Below, piece after piece: positions 28,628-38,634 of a stretch of 64,000 nt of DNA; within the stretch, counting starts at the first letter, position 1; the number at the start of each line of letters is the position of its first letter. Location: positions 1 to 64,000 of the forward strand of contig JAISYH010000032.1 in assembly GCA_031270015.1 (NCBI GenBank), written 5' to 3'. Source of the stretch: Burkholderiales bacterium (GTDB lineage: Bacteria > Pseudomonadota > Gammaproteobacteria > Burkholderiales > Casimicrobiaceae). The translations under genes and the position numbers were made by a program. The notes beneath the pieces are model-generated. The model was not told the DNA's origin. It ran no database searches and was given only the letters and a program-made list of their open reading frames with translations.

Positions 28628-30478
28628 ATGAGAATTCAATTTGACGACTACGGCGCGGCGCGAACGATCACGGTGAAAATATATCACCTGATATTGGGCG
28701 CATTGCCAACGTTGATATTATGTGCGACAGCGTTGGCGCAAACGGCGTCGTTGCCTCCTTCGGACGATGACGCCGAAAATAAATCGTCGCGAGTATTATC
28801 CAAACCTTATCGTATCGAGTTGCTTGTTCCTGTCAACATTGAAAATTATCTTGAAAATTATCTCGATATTTTCCGCGCTCAAAAGCGAAAAGATTTGATA
28901 CAAGAAGATTTATATTTGTTGACCGATCGCGCGGCGGATAACGCTGTGGAGTTGCTCAAAACATTGGGCTATTTTTCTGCGCGCGCCGATGCGCGGATCG
29001 ACGATGAAGGTGACCGCTACGTTATTTATTTGGCGGTCGTGCCCGGCGAGCCGGTGACCGTCGAGAGTGTGGATATTCGAGTCAAGGGCGACATTGAAAA
29101 CGACGAAGGAACGATGCAGCGGGTCAATGGCGCGATGCGCGGGTTATGGCAGTTGAAAAAAGGAGAACCTTTCACCCAATCTGCTTGGGACGAAAGCAAA
29201 CGACGTATTCTCGAATATATTTCATCACGCTCATATCCGACGGCGGCGCTAACGCACAGCTTGGCAAAGGTCGATAAAGAGAAACGAACAGTGGCGTTGG
29301 AAATCGAAATTGTCAGCGGTCCGTCTTATGTTTTCGGTGAGGTGACATTATCGGATTTTCAACGTTACCCCAAAGAGGCGATACAGAATCGTATCTCTAT
29401 TGTGGCGGGTAAACCGTATTTACAAAACGAGTTGCGCCGGATGCAGTCCGATTTGCAGGGGCTTGCTTATTTTAATGGTGTGGTGGTCGAGGCGATACCG
29501 AGTGAAAAAGAACCGTATATTGTTCCTGTCGAAGTCCGTGTCGAGGAGGCGCCATACAATAAGCTCGATGTATCGTTGGGTTATAGTACAAACGATGGCG
29601 CGCGAATCGTACCTAAATATGCTTTCCACAATATTGCTGGTCGTGGTTGGATTTTCGATAGTGCGCTCGATTTGAGCGAAAAAAAACAAGGCGGCGAATT
29701 GGGATTACAATTTCCGATGCGCCCGAACGGCTATGAGTATCGTTTGCTTGCTTCCTATCACGATAGCGAAATTCAGGGTTGGACATCACGCGTGGGACGC
29801 GGCGGAATCATGCGCGCGAGAACTGAAGGACAAATCGAAAGAGGTATCGTTTTTGAGCATCTACGCGAGGAACGGTACAACGATCATGGTCGAAACGATA
29901 CGCTACAAGCAACGCCATTATCGTATCGTTGGACAAAGCGCGCTGTTATTCCGCCGAATAACCCCAGACGTGGCTATGTAATACAAGGGGAAGCGAGCGT
30001 TGCTGTCAAGGGTTTGGCGACGGATGAAAATTTCGTCCGTTTATACGGGCGCGGCACGCATTATTTTCCTGTAGGTAGCCGGCACATCGCGTTGGCACGA
30101 GTCGAACTAGGACAAACTATTACCGAAAATCCTGAAAAGGTACCTACCGATTACTTATTTCGCGCCGGAGGCAGCGGCAGTGTGCGAGGTTATGATTTTC
30201 ACTCATTGGGGATCATCGATCATTCCACGACAGTACCGGGACGAGTATTGGCAACAGGATCGCTCGAATATCAGCATTTGGTTGTTAAAGACTGGCGTGC
30301 CGCATTGTTTGTCGATTACGGTGACGCGGCGGATCGTTGGGGCGATTGGGATGGTAAAACCGGTGTCGGTATCGGCGCGCGTTGGTTGAGTCCGGTGGGC
30401 GCGCTAGGCGCTGATTTGGCGTACGGTATCGACGAAGGAAACTGGCGTTTTTATTTTAATTTGGGAATGTCGTTCTAA
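28628..30478 (+). CDS. tamA: Translocation and assembly module TamA (Omp85 family outer-membrane protein)
   Basis: Outer-membrane subunit of the TAM complex, linked to outer-membrane protein and phospholipid handling. The 616-residue precursor has a signal peptide ending near ALAQTA (about residue 38). POTRA-like modules follow over about residues 55-310, with segments such as LGYFSARADARIDDEG and KGEPFTQSAWDESKRRI, then a 16-strand-type barrel with GRGWIFDSALDLSEKKQGGE and FRAGGSGSVRGYDFHSLG (the conserved barrel motif). The final residue is Phe, as expected for BAM substrates. The stop overlaps the tamB ATG (TAATG). Confidence 0.93.
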   Translation: MRIQFDDYGAARTITVKIYHLILGALPTLILCATALAQTASLPPSDDDAENKSSRVLSKPYRIELLVPVNIENYLENYLDIFRAQKRKDLIQEDLYLLTDRAADNAVELLKTLGYFSARADARIDDEGDRYVIYLAVVPGEPVTVESVDIRVKGDIENDEGTMQRVNGAMRGLWQLKKGEPFTQSAWDESKRRILEYISSRSYPTAALTHSLAKVDKEKRTVALEIEIVSGPSYVFGEVTLSDFQRYPKEAIQNRISIVAGKPYLQNELRRMQSDLQGLAYFNGVVVEAIPSEKEPYIVPVEVRVEEAPYNKLDVSLGYSTNDGARIVPKYAFHNIAGRGWIFDSALDLSEKKQGGELGLQFPMRPNGYEYRLLASYHDSEIQGWTSRVGRGGIMRARTEGQIERGIVFEHLREERYNDHGRNDTLQATPLSYRWTKRAVIPPNNPRRGYVIQGEASVAVKGLATDENFVRLYGRGTHYFPVGSRHIALARVELGQTITENPEKVPTDYLFRAGGSGSVRGYDFHSLGIIDHSTTVPGRVLATGSLEYQHLVVKDWRAALFVDYGDAADRWGDWDGKTGVGIGARWLSPVGALGADLAYGIDEGNWRFYFNLGMSF

Positions 30479-33400
30479 TGGCGGACAAAAACGATTCTAA
30501 TAATATTGTCAATGCGCGCGCATGGCGATGGCAGTTTGCGCGTTATCTCGCGTATAGCTTTATATTTCTCCTCTTTTTGTTTGTAGCGATATTGGGTGGT
30601 GTTTACGCGTTACTGCAATCAGAGGATGGGCGTAATTGGTTGGTCGAGCAGATCAATAAAAGCGAAACAGTCCATATCGACGCGTTAGAAGGTGATTTCT
30701 GGAATGATGTCGTCGTGCGCGAGGTGACGTACCGCGACAACGATATGGAGGTATATGTCGATTACGCGCGTTGGCGCTGGACATTAGGTGATTTGCGACA
30801 CAAGAAACTTACCATTCCTGAATTTGCAGCGAATATCGTCACGATTACTCTACGCGAAACTGCGCAACACGGGAAAAGTAATAACGAACCGCCAACTTCT
30901 TTAACAATACCGATTGCTATTGACTTGAGACAAGCCAATATCAGTGAAGTGGTCATTGACTCGACGAAATTAAAAAATATCGTTTTTTCACTGAATAACA
31001 ATGGCAGTGGATACGTTTTCGATTTGCGGCAGCTTGTTATAGAGCAGGACATGATTCTTGGATCGGCTCAGGGAACGCTCACGCTGTCTGAAAGTTCGCC
31101 ATTTGTTGCGGAAGGACATATTTCGTTTCAAGGTTCTTTTGAAGAATATACGGCGGGCTTCGAGTCGAATATTGATGGACATTTACGCGATCTACATTTG
31201 ACGGGTTACCTTTTCGGCGATGGTTGGTTTATCGTCAGTGACGGTCGCTTCGATGTTTTTGCCGATGAGTGGTATGCGATGTTGCATGAAATGACTTTGC
31301 GTCTTGACCACGTGGATATTTCACTCTTCTCACCACAAATTCCGCGTAGTGACTTATCGGTGATGTTGACGCTTGAGGCGTCGGAAGAAAAATCAGAAAA
31401 ACAAAGTTATTTGCAAGGCAGCGTACAAATCGAAAACGCGATGGCGGGCAAGTATGATGCGCGGAAGATTCCCTTGAAGACGTTAGCCGCGCGTTTCGAA
31501 TGGCAAGAAGATCAATTCCTTTTCTACGATCTTGACGCTTGGGCGTTGGGCGACGCGCACCTTACTGGATTGGGTTGGTTGCGCGAGGACAGTATGCGTG
31601 TACAGGCACAGTTAAATTCTATCAATTTAGCGGCATTGATTTCTTCTACACCGGAAACGGCGATCAGTGGCGAGATGTGGTTGACAGGCTCTTATGATGA
31701 TCCCCAACTAGCGGTGAATCTCACTGACCGCCTGTTTATGTTTGCATTCAAAAGTGACCTTGCGCTTGATAATTTGCGTGATCCCGAAAAACTCATGATA
31801 AGGAATGCTGCACTGACGTATGGCAATGCGACGATGACATTGACTGGAGATTATTTTCTGAACAAGGAACAATTGACGGTAGAGGGGAAGTTAGATCATA
31901 TTGATCTTTCCAAATTTGATATCGTCGAGAGCGACCTCAATATTGCCTTTTCAGTAGACACGATAGCTTCCCCCGAACTAGCGGCAGACATCCGTTATCA
32001 AGTGAAATCTAGCACAGCGGCAGGTTATCCTCTGAGCGGAGAAGGCGCGATGCGATTCGTGCCGACGCACTTTGAAAATATCGCGTTGCGTTTGCGCTCA
32101 GGCGAGACAGAGTTAACCGCGCATGGCGCATTAGGTACGGGCGCTGATATTTTGTCAGTACGCATCGAAGTACCGGATGTTGTCGAATGGTATCAAGATG
32201 CGCATGGCAGAATCGTCGGCGAAGGAACCATGGCGGGTGAGTTTCCCCATTTATCTTCATCCATGCAAGTAAGCGGCGAAAAACTTATGATTGCCGGCGT
32301 CGATATTTCCGTTTTGAATATACGTGCCGATGGTGTATTGACCGATAATTTTCCTTTTACAGTAAAAACGAAAATCGAGGGAATCCAGATATTGGATACA
32401 TCAATCGATTCGACAGAGTTATTGTTGGATGGTTCCTTGAAAGAGCAGAAATTCCACTTGGAAGCATTGGGCACGTATCAGGAAAAGCCTTTTACGATGA
32501 TAGCGCGCGCGCAAGGCGCATTAGTAAACGATGCTATGCCCTGGCATGGTGAACTTTCCGAATTGACGGTCGATGGTTTTTGTCCAGTAAAGCTAATATC
32601 ACCAATATCGATTTCGGCGAGTCCACGAGAAATTACGTTGGGACAAGCCGCTATTTCAGCCAACAATACCGATATACGAATGACTGCGCTACAATGGCGT
32701 CCTGATTATGTGCATACTTCTGGAACGGCTGAAAATATCTCGCTGAAACGATGGATGAATATCGCTGATATCGGGGAAGGCATTGCGCACAACGATCTTA
32801 CGTTTTCCGGAAATTGGCGATTGACGATAAGCGATAACGAACAACAAGGCGAAGTGATTATTGAACGGCAATCGGGCGATGTTGAATTGCATATCGCATC
32901 GCGCTCTATTTGGCAACCGCTGTATCTGAATCGTACATCGGCGCGTTTCGTTCTCGATAACGAGAAAATCGACTGGAACGCAAACGTCGAAAGCAGCCGT
33001 TATGGAAAAATAGAAGTTCGAGGCGACGCGAGACTTCCAAAAGCGATACCAGAATTCAGAGAATTGCCTTTCGATTTATATCTTACGGGTATCGTTCCCG
33101 ACCTTTCCAATATGGAATCTTTTTCAGGAGGAGGTATTAAGCTCACTGGCGATTTGAAGCTCGATGTTGAACATCACGGTTCATTGGCAAACGGACAAAA
33201 CAGCGGGCAATTGACAGGTGCTCATCTTTCGATCCATGATGACATGACTGGTGTTACGCTCGATGAAGGTGTGATGAGCATAACCTTGAAAAATGATCAG
33301 ATTGTGGTAGAAGAATTTACCTTTAAGGGCGGACGCGGCGAAATGAAAATCACCGGAGGCATTGATCTCTCTGGGGAAACGCCGCAGGCGCGTTTTGCGA

Positions 33401-34329
33401 TCAACGCCGACCGCATGAGGATCATTCGTAGTCAGGAAATGTTGCTTGTCGTTTCGGGACGCGGCGACTTGTCGTATGATGAAAACGGCGCTTCTCTAGA
33501 AGGTAATTTACGCGCGAATTATGGCAATATTAGATATCGCGATACCAGTGTCCCTACCTTATCTAGTGATGTGGTGATCGTTGGCGAAGAAACAGAAAGT
33601 TCAGATAATATCAAATTGGCGCGAATCGAATTCGATGTCGATTTGGGTAATAACTTTCGTTTGCGTGGTTATGGTGTTGATACAAAAGTCAAAGGCGCAC
33701 TGAAATTCCGCGCTCGCCCTGGACACGAATTAGGCGTCCATGGAGTGTTGCAGACATACGAAGGAAGTTATCGCGCGTATGGGCAAAATCTCGGTATCCA
33801 GCGTGGAATTATTTCTTTTTTGGGATCTATTGATAATCCGGCGCTCGATATTTTGGCGATTCGGGAAAATTCTCCGGTCAATGCGGGCGTTTCGGTAAAA
33901 GGAACGGCGCAACGGCCAAGAGTGGACTTATATTCCGAACCGAAAATGGCGACGAACGAAACATTATCATGGCTTCTTTTCGATCACGGTTCGGACAGTA
34001 TCGATGGTGGTGATTCGGCGATCTTGTTCCATGTGTTGAATTCAATGTTTGCCAGCAGTGATTCTGGAACGCTGACCGATGAATTGTTCGGTGGACTGGT
34101 CGATGAAATTAGCGTCGGGTCGAATCATTCAAGCGATGGCGAAGCGACACAGGTGGTGACGGTGAGCAAAAAATTGACCAGAGATATTTCTATCGCTCTG
34201 GAAAAGAGCTTTAATGGATTGCAGGACGCTATCCGCCTTTCTTGGCGTTTCGCGCGACGTTGGTCATTGACCGGTCGCTTTGGCGTTGAAGATACGTCGG
34301 CTAACGTTCACTATTCGATACGATATTAG
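30478..34329 (+). CDS. tamB: Translocation and assembly module TamB
   Basis: Very long AsmA/TamB-type inner-membrane protein (1283 residues) that spans the periplasm and pairs with TamA. One N-terminal helix (about residues 19-45, ARYLAYSFIFLLF onwards) is followed by a repetitive beta-rich body. The C-terminal DUF490 domain includes GDLSYDENGASLEGNLRANYG, GVLQTYEGSYRAYGQNL and ETLSWLLFDHGSD, closing with FGVEDTSANVHYSIRY. Direct TAATG coupling to tamA supports the pair. Confidence 0.94.
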   Translation: MADKNDSNNIVNARAWRWQFARYLAYSFIFLLFLFVAILGGVYALLQSEDGRNWLVEQINKSETVHIDALEGDFWNDVVVREVTYRDNDMEVYVDYARWRWTLGDLRHKKLTIPEFAANIVTITLRETAQHGKSNNEPPTSLTIPIAIDLRQANISEVVIDSTKLKNIVFSLNNNGSGYVFDLRQLVIEQDMILGSAQGTLTLSESSPFVAEGHISFQGSFEEYTAGFESNIDGHLRDLHLTGYLFGDGWFIVSDGRFDVFADEWYAMLHEMTLRLDHVDISLFSPQIPRSDLSVMLTLEASEEKSEKQSYLQGSVQIENAMAGKYDARKIPLKTLAARFEWQEDQFLFYDLDAWALGDAHLTGLGWLREDSMRVQAQLNSINLAALISSTPETAISGEMWLTGSYDDPQLAVNLTDRLFMFAFKSDLALDNLRDPEKLMIRNAALTYGNATMTLTGDYFLNKEQLTVEGKLDHIDLSKFDIVESDLNIAFSVDTIASPELAADIRYQVKSSTAAGYPLSGEGAMRFVPTHFENIALRLRSGETELTAHGALGTGADILSVRIEVPDVVEWYQDAHGRIVGEGTMAGEFPHLSSSMQVSGEKLMIAGVDISVLNIRADGVLTDNFPFTVKTKIEGIQILDTSIDSTELLLDGSLKEQKFHLEALGTYQEKPFTMIARAQGALVNDAMPWHGELSELTVDGFCPVKLISPISISASPREITLGQAAISANNTDIRMTALQWRPDYVHTSGTAENISLKRWMNIADIGEGIAHNDLTFSGNWRLTISDNEQQGEVIIERQSGDVELHIASRSIWQPLYLNRTSARFVLDNEKIDWNANVESSRYGKIEVRGDARLPKAIPEFRELPFDLYLTGIVPDLSNMESFSGGGIKLTGDLKLDVEHHGSLANGQNSGQLTGAHLSIHDDMTGVTLDEGVMSITLKNDQIVVEEFTFKGGRGEMKITGGIDLSGETPQARFAINADRMRIIRSQEMLLVVSGRGDLSYDENGASLEGNLRANYGNIRYRDTSVPTLSSDVVIVGEETESSDNIKLARIEFDVDLGNNFRLRGYGVDTKVKGALKFRARPGHELGVHGVLQTYEGSYRAYGQNLGIQRGIISFLGSIDNPALDILAIRENSPVNAGVSVKGTAQRPRVDLYSEPKMATNETLSWLLFDHGSDSIDGGDSAILFHVLNSMFASSDSGTLTDELFGGLVDEISVGSNHSSDGEATQVVTVSKKLTRDISIALEKSFNGLQDAIRLSWRFARRWSLTGRFGVEDTSANVHYSIRY

Positions 34330-34331
34330 TT

Positions 34332-35630
34332 ATGGATTCCTTGATAATTTTGAAAGCAAAAAGCGCGCGAGGCGTTTGCCATTTGCCTGGTTCGAAAAGC
34401 ATTTCCAACCGCGTATTACTGTTGGCTTCGTTATGTGAAAAACCGACGATATTACGATCGCTTTTAAACGCGGATGATGTGCGTTTCATGCGTGATGCTT
34501 TATCGCGGCTTGGCGTTGGTGTCGAATCTTTGGGTGGCGATGATTGGCGAATTATCGGCAACGACGGACGGTTTAAGGAAAAGAGCGCTAAATTATTTTT
34601 AGGTAATGCAGGGACGGCGGTACGTCCATTGACTGCAGTACTTGCGGTATTGGGCGGCAATTATGAGATTGACGGCGTTATGCGGATGCGTGAACGCCCG
34701 ATTACCGATCTCATCGACGCATTGCGGATGTTGGGTTGTCATATTGATTACTGCGACAAATCTGGTTTTCTTCCTTTGCGTATTGAACCGCGTAATTTGT
34801 CAATCTTTCCTGAGAAAGTGACTGTTCGCGGTGACGTATCGAGCCAATTTTTATCTGCATTGTTGATGGCGTTACCATTATTGCCTAAAGACGAAAAGAT
34901 GTTTACGGAAGTCGAATTGAGTACGCCGTTGATTTCTCGTCCTTATGTGGAAATCACGATGCATTTGATGGCGCGTTTTGGAGTCATAGTCGAAATGTCG
35001 AATGCCGATAGGTTCCGGGTACCGCGTGGTATCACGTATCGTAGCCCGGATGAAATAATAGTCGAGAGTGACGCGTCATCGGCATCCTATTTTATCGCTG
35101 CCGGAGTTTTGGGAGGTGGACCGATACGGATTTGTGGCGTTGGTCGTGATTCGATACAAGGAGATATTGCTTTTGCTGAATTCTTGCGTCAACAAGGCGC
35201 AAATATCTTGTTGGCGGATAATTATATTGATGCGCGAATCGGCAAGCCGTTTGTGGGTGGTGAAATCAATTGTATTGCCATTCCTGACGCTGCAATGACT
35301 TTAGCGATGACTGCCCTAAAAGCGCAGACGCCGACGACGTTGACGCATATCGGGAGCTGGCGTGTGAAAGAAACAGATCGAATTAGCGCGATGAGTACTG
35401 AATTACGTAAAACCGGCGCACGAGTAGAAAGCGGCGCTGATTGGCTTAAAATTTTTCCGGCGGAGACATTGCGACATGCCAAGATCGATACTTACGATGA
35501 TCATCGGATGGCGATGTGTTTTTCTTTATTGGCGCTTCTGGATACCGATGTGACGATCAACGATCCTAAGACGGTGAGTAAGACTTTTCCGGGTTATTTC
35601 GACGAATATAAAAAATTACTGCGATACTGA
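34332..35630 (+). CDS. aroA: 3-phosphoshikimate 1-carboxyvinyltransferase AroA (EPSP synthase)
   Basis: Shikimate-pathway enzyme joining shikimate-3-phosphate and PEP. The 432-residue protein has the N-terminal LPGSKSISNRVLLLASL, the class I motif LFLGNAGTAVRPLTA, RMRERPITDLIDAL, SSQFLSALLMALP, and KETDRISAMSTEL plus YDDHRMAMCFSLLAL near the C-terminus. It begins 2 bp after the tamB stop, so it is probably co-transcribed with tamAB. In betaproteobacteria aroA usually sits with tyrA/cmk/rpsA, so the location is unusual. Confidence 0.95.
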   Translation: MDSLIILKAKSARGVCHLPGSKSISNRVLLLASLCEKPTILRSLLNADDVRFMRDALSRLGVGVESLGGDDWRIIGNDGRFKEKSAKLFLGNAGTAVRPLTAVLAVLGGNYEIDGVMRMRERPITDLIDALRMLGCHIDYCDKSGFLPLRIEPRNLSIFPEKVTVRGDVSSQFLSALLMALPLLPKDEKMFTEVELSTPLISRPYVEITMHLMARFGVIVEMSNADRFRVPRGITYRSPDEIIVESDASSASYFIAAGVLGGGPIRICGVGRDSIQGDIAFAEFLRQQGANILLADNYIDARIGKPFVGGEINCIAIPDAAMTLAMTALKAQTPTTLTHIGSWRVKETDRISAMSTELRKTGARVESGADWLKIFPAETLRHAKIDTYDDHRMAMCFSLLALLDTDVTINDPKTVSKTFPGYFDEYKKLLRY

Positions 35631-35638
35631 TGAAACGG

Positions 35639-36100
35639 TCAATCGCAATCAGTGACTCTCTCGAATAGCGAAAGGATCGCCTCGCGATTGGACGGTGAAA
35701 ATGCTTTTTCAGCGGCGTTGATTGCTGGAAGCCATAGATACCGATTGTGTTCGCGCCGTTCCAGAGCGATTGAACATATTTGAGGAACGCGGAAAGAGAA
35801 CCAATGTTCAATATTGTGGGTAGTATTCGGTGAATAGCGATGCCGCCATTGAGGGTAGATTTCATAACGTACCTCGTGTTTTAGATCGGTCAGCACGCCA
35901 TCGAGGCTTGCGTTTAATCCTGTTTCTTCATGTAGTTCGCGCACGGCGGTATCGGTAAAAGATTCGCCAGATTCGATACTTCCGGTCACGGACTGCCAGA
36001 ATCCACAAAAATCGGAACGTTCCAAAAGAAGTACTTTTCGTTCTGGCGTATAAACGATTACCAATACTGAAAACGGTTGCTTAACATGACGGTACATCAT
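35639..36100 (-). CDS. nudB: Dihydroneopterin triphosphate diphosphatase NudB
   Basis: NUDIX hydrolase that takes dihydroneopterin triphosphate to the monophosphate in folate synthesis. The box runs GSIESGESFTDTAVRELHEETGL. FSVLVIVYTPERKVLLLER and the acidic/aromatic DFCGFWQSVTGS stretch match NudB, as do EIYPQWRHRY and EHWFSFRV further on. The ATGATG start touches the stop of the barstar-like gene, so it is translated from the same message. It converges with aroA, 8 bp away. Confidence 0.87.
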   Translation of the reverse strand: MMYRHVKQPFSVLVIVYTPERKVLLLERSDFCGFWQSVTGSIESGESFTDTAVRELHEETGLNASLDGVLTDLKHEVRYEIYPQWRHRYSPNTTHNIEHWFSFRVPQICSIALERREHNRYLWLPAINAAEKAFSPSNREAILSLFERVTDCD

Positions 36101-36505
36101 TTAACGCGTGTGGTCGATGAAAACCCAAAATGGGGTGTCCAACGAACGCCAATAATCAATGACTTCTTCCAGAGTTTCGTGCAACATTTGCCAATCGTAT
36201 ACGGTTCGGCTTTGTAGAAGTGCAGTATGTTTCAAATGCAAAACTACGCCGTGCTCATCGATCCAATCATCGTCACACAAAACGTCGTAAAGCGCGTCCC
36301 AGTTATATCCAAAGTAATCGGGAAATTCGAGCGCGTCGGCAAATAAATTCAGAAGTTGCTTTTTATTAAGAATATTTTCACAATTGACGGGATAGTAGCG
36401 TAATGACGACTGTCGACACGCCTCATGGAATTTTTCGACAGCGTTGGCGGTATTAATGTGACGGATGTCAGCACGTTTGGCATCATCGAGATTGATCGGT
36501 TTCAT
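36101..36505 (-). CDS. Barstar-family RNase inhibitor
   Basis: A 134-residue cytoplasmic protein with a C-terminal barstar domain (about residues 40-130). The hallmark FPDYFGYNWDALYDVLCDD (helix that plugs the RNase active site) is clear, and the ending PFWVFIDH fits a barstar beta strand. The start at 36505 is chosen because upstream codons read the RNase gene in another frame; it overlaps that gene by 23 bp, which suggests coupled translation. No signal peptide is present, so it would act inside the cell on RNase before export. Confidence 0.85.
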   Translation of the reverse strand: MKPINLDDAKRADIRHINTANAVEKFHEACRQSSLRYYPVNCENILNKKQLLNLFADALEFPDYFGYNWDALYDVLCDDDWIDEHGVVLHLKHTALLQSRTVYDWQMLHETLEEVIDYWRSLDTPFWVFIDHTR

Positions 36506-36884
36506 CACGAATTTCCTTAAAACTTTGGTAATGATCATTTGTGTAATAACAAATATCCGGTTGTCGGGGTTTCTGTCCGCCGCAGACGATACGGCACGCG
36601 CCGCGGTCTTTTGCCGTCGGCGTAGTGACAGTATATTCTCGATAATAGCCGTTCGTTTTTTCGGGAAGCAGCTTTTCCCGATTATAAAAGGTAGCGCCAT
36701 CTTGACGGTAAGGGAAAGGACCACCTTTGAGAATTAATGCATAAGTTTCGTGAGCCTCGACGGGAAGTTCGTGTAGCGCGACCCCACTGGCAGGCAATAA
36801 TTCCGTCTGTTTCGTGCAACCGCAAAGGGCGGTCAAAAACAAGAACAATATCGGAATGACGCGATAAATGGCTTGGATAAACAT
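36483..36884 (-). CDS. Barnase/RNase Sa-type ribonuclease with lipoprotein signal
   Basis: A 133-residue guanyl-specific RNase of the N1/T1 (barnase) superfamily. Key stretches are GGPFPYRQDGATFYNRE, YYREYTVTTPT (catalytic Glu, residue 83), GACRIVCGG (Arg 98) and TNDHYQSFKEI (catalytic His 118), so the active site looks intact. The N-terminus is a membrane-export signal ending LCGC at residues 20-23, a plausible lipobox that would anchor it as a lipoprotein (C23), which differs from the freely secreted barnase. The barstar-like gene follows immediately. Confidence 0.85.
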   Translation of the reverse strand: MFIQAIYRVIPILFLFLTALCGCTKQTELLPASGVALHELPVEAHETYALILKGGPFPYRQDGATFYNREKLLPEKTNGYYREYTVTTPTAKDRGACRIVCGGQKPRQPDICYYTNDHYQSFKEIRDETDQSR

Positions 36885-36919
36885 AGGCTAGAAAGCAGAA
36901 AATCGATAACGGTAAGATT

Positions 36920-36940
36920 AGTATACGACGGCGAAACACT
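36920..36940 (-). promoter_or_regulatory. Possible -10 element ahead of the RNase gene
   Basis: Reading the minus strand, TATACT (36925 to 36920) lies about 35 nt upstream of the RNase ATG and matches a -10 box at five of six positions. No good -35 is seen at 17 bp. It could allow the RNase-barstar-nudB set to be expressed apart from the transporter operon. Confidence 0.2.
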
Positions 36941-38634
36941 CAAGCGTGCGATAAAATTCCCCGTGGAATGGAGTCCAGTAGTTGTTGCGTATAGTCACTT
37001 TTCGGGTTTTGAAATATTTCTCTAATATTTCCGATTTCGGTCGCTTCGCCTTGCCGCATTACCATGACGTTGTCGCAAAGAAAATGGACGACGGCGAGGT
37101 CGTGCGAGATAAAAAGGTAGGAAATACCGAAATCGTCTTGAATGTCTTTAAGTAAATTCAATATTTGTGCTTGAACGGACACATCGAGCGCGGATACCGG
37201 CTCATCGAGAATCAAAAGATCGGGGCGAACGGTGAGCGCACGTGCCAATGCGATTCGCTGACGCTGTCCGCCCGAGAATTCGTGGGGGAATTTGTAAAAT
37301 ACGTCATGACTCAAGCCAACTCGCGACAACCAATCAAGAGCTTGTTCAATAGCGGTTTTTCGATCTGGAGCGACGCGATGTAAAAGGATGGGTTCGATCA
37401 GACTTTGCCCGACAGTAAATCGAGGATTGAGCGACGCATAAGGATTTTGAAAAACGATTTGCATACGACGACGAAACGGGAGGAATTCTTGATCGGACAG
37501 AGAAAAAATAGCTTGTCTGTCGAAAGTGACGTTGCCTTGGGTTGCTCGGCGCAGGCGTAACAGCGTCAAACCCAATGTCGTTTTTCCCGAACCGGATTCT
37601 CCGACGATGCCAAGTGTTTGCCCACGACGCAAAGTGAACGAAATATTTTTAACGGCAGGAATTTCGTATTTTCGCCATAAACCGTCATGTCTGAAAAAGC
37701 TTTTATATATCTTGTCCGCATGTAATAAGATGGGTGGGTTTCGGTTCTCGATAGTTTTTTTCACTATATCGGAATGAACGCGCGAGCGTTCGCCGAGGAA
37801 ATCTTCGATTACTGGTAAACGATTCGGGAAGTCGTCGATGGTCGGTCGGCATTGCAACAGCGCTCGCGTATAATGATCTTGTGGATTGAGAAAAATTTGC
37901 GATGTATCGCCTTGTTCACGAATGGAGCCATGACGCATGACGACGATACGGTCAGCAATTTCGCCAACCAATGCAAGATCGTGCGAAATAAATAATATGG
38001 ACATTTGATGCCGCGCTTTCAATTTTTTTAGGAGCGCGATAATTTGTTTTTGAACAGTAACGTCAAGCGCGGTGGTTGGTTCATCGGCGATCAACAAACG
38101 CGGTTCACACGCTAACGCCATTGCGATCATCACGCGTTGTTGTTGTCCTCCCGAGAGTTGACCGGGGAAATGCGTCGTCGTCCGTTCGGGGTCGGGCAAA
38201 CCGACTTCATCAAGAAGCTGAATACATCGTTGTCGCGCGGCAGTACGTGAAAAATGGCGCTTGAAACGCAATACTTCGATAATTTGATTGCCGACGGTCA
38301 TCACCGGGTTAAGCGAAGTCATCGGCTCTTGGAATATCATCGCGAAATCGGCACCACGCATTTTCCGTCTTTCGTTTTCAGAAATCGAGAGGATGTTTCT
38401 TTCGTGATACATGATGCGGCTCGATACAGGTATTTGAGTAACGATATTGGGGAGCAATCCTATAATAGCCAATGCCGTCACACTTTTCCCCGAACCAGAT
38501 TCGCCGACAATCGCCAATGTTTCATTTTCTCGAATGGCGAAGGAAATATCATTGACGGCAATGAACGGGTTCCGTTGTCGCCGCCGAAATGCGATACTGA
38601 GATGCTCAATGAAAAAAAGCGTATCCGCCGTCAT
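36940..38634 (-). CDS. Peptide-type ABC transporter, fused two-domain ATPase
   Basis: A 564-residue protein with two complete ABC cassettes, as in YejF or fused OppD-OppF. Cassette 1 has [28 protein letters not shown] and Walker [10 protein letters not shown]. Cassette 2 has [27 protein letters not shown] and [12 protein letters not shown]. It energises import of peptides or similar solutes through the two permeases encoded just upstream. Its start overlaps the preceding permease stop by 4 bp. It is the last transporter gene before the RNase gene. Confidence 0.93.
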   Translation of the reverse strand: MTADTLFFIEHLSIAFRRRQRNPFIAVNDISFAIRENETLAIVGESGSGKSVTALAIIGLLPNIVTQIPVSSRIMYHERNILSISENERRKMRGADFAMIFQEPMTSLNPVMTVGNQIIEVLRFKRHFSRTAARQRCIQLLDEVGLPDPERTTTHFPGQLSGGQQQRVMIAMALACEPRLLIADEPTTALDVTVQKQIIALLKKLKARHQMSILFISHDLALVGEIADRIVVMRHGSIREQGDTSQIFLNPQDHYTRALLQCRPTIDDFPNRLPVIEDFLGERSRVHSDIVKKTIENRNPPILLHADKIYKSFFRHDGLWRKYEIPAVKNISFTLRRGQTLGIVGESGSGKTTLGLTLLRLRRATQGNVTFDRQAIFSLSDQEFLPFRRRMQIVFQNPYASLNPRFTVGQSLIEPILLHRVAPDRKTAIEQALDWLSRVGLSHDVFYKFPHEFSGGQRQRIALARALTVRPDLLILDEPVSALDVSVQAQILNLLKDIQDDFGISYLFISHDLAVVHFLCDNVMVMRQGEATEIGNIREIFQNPKSDYTQQLLDSIPRGILSHA

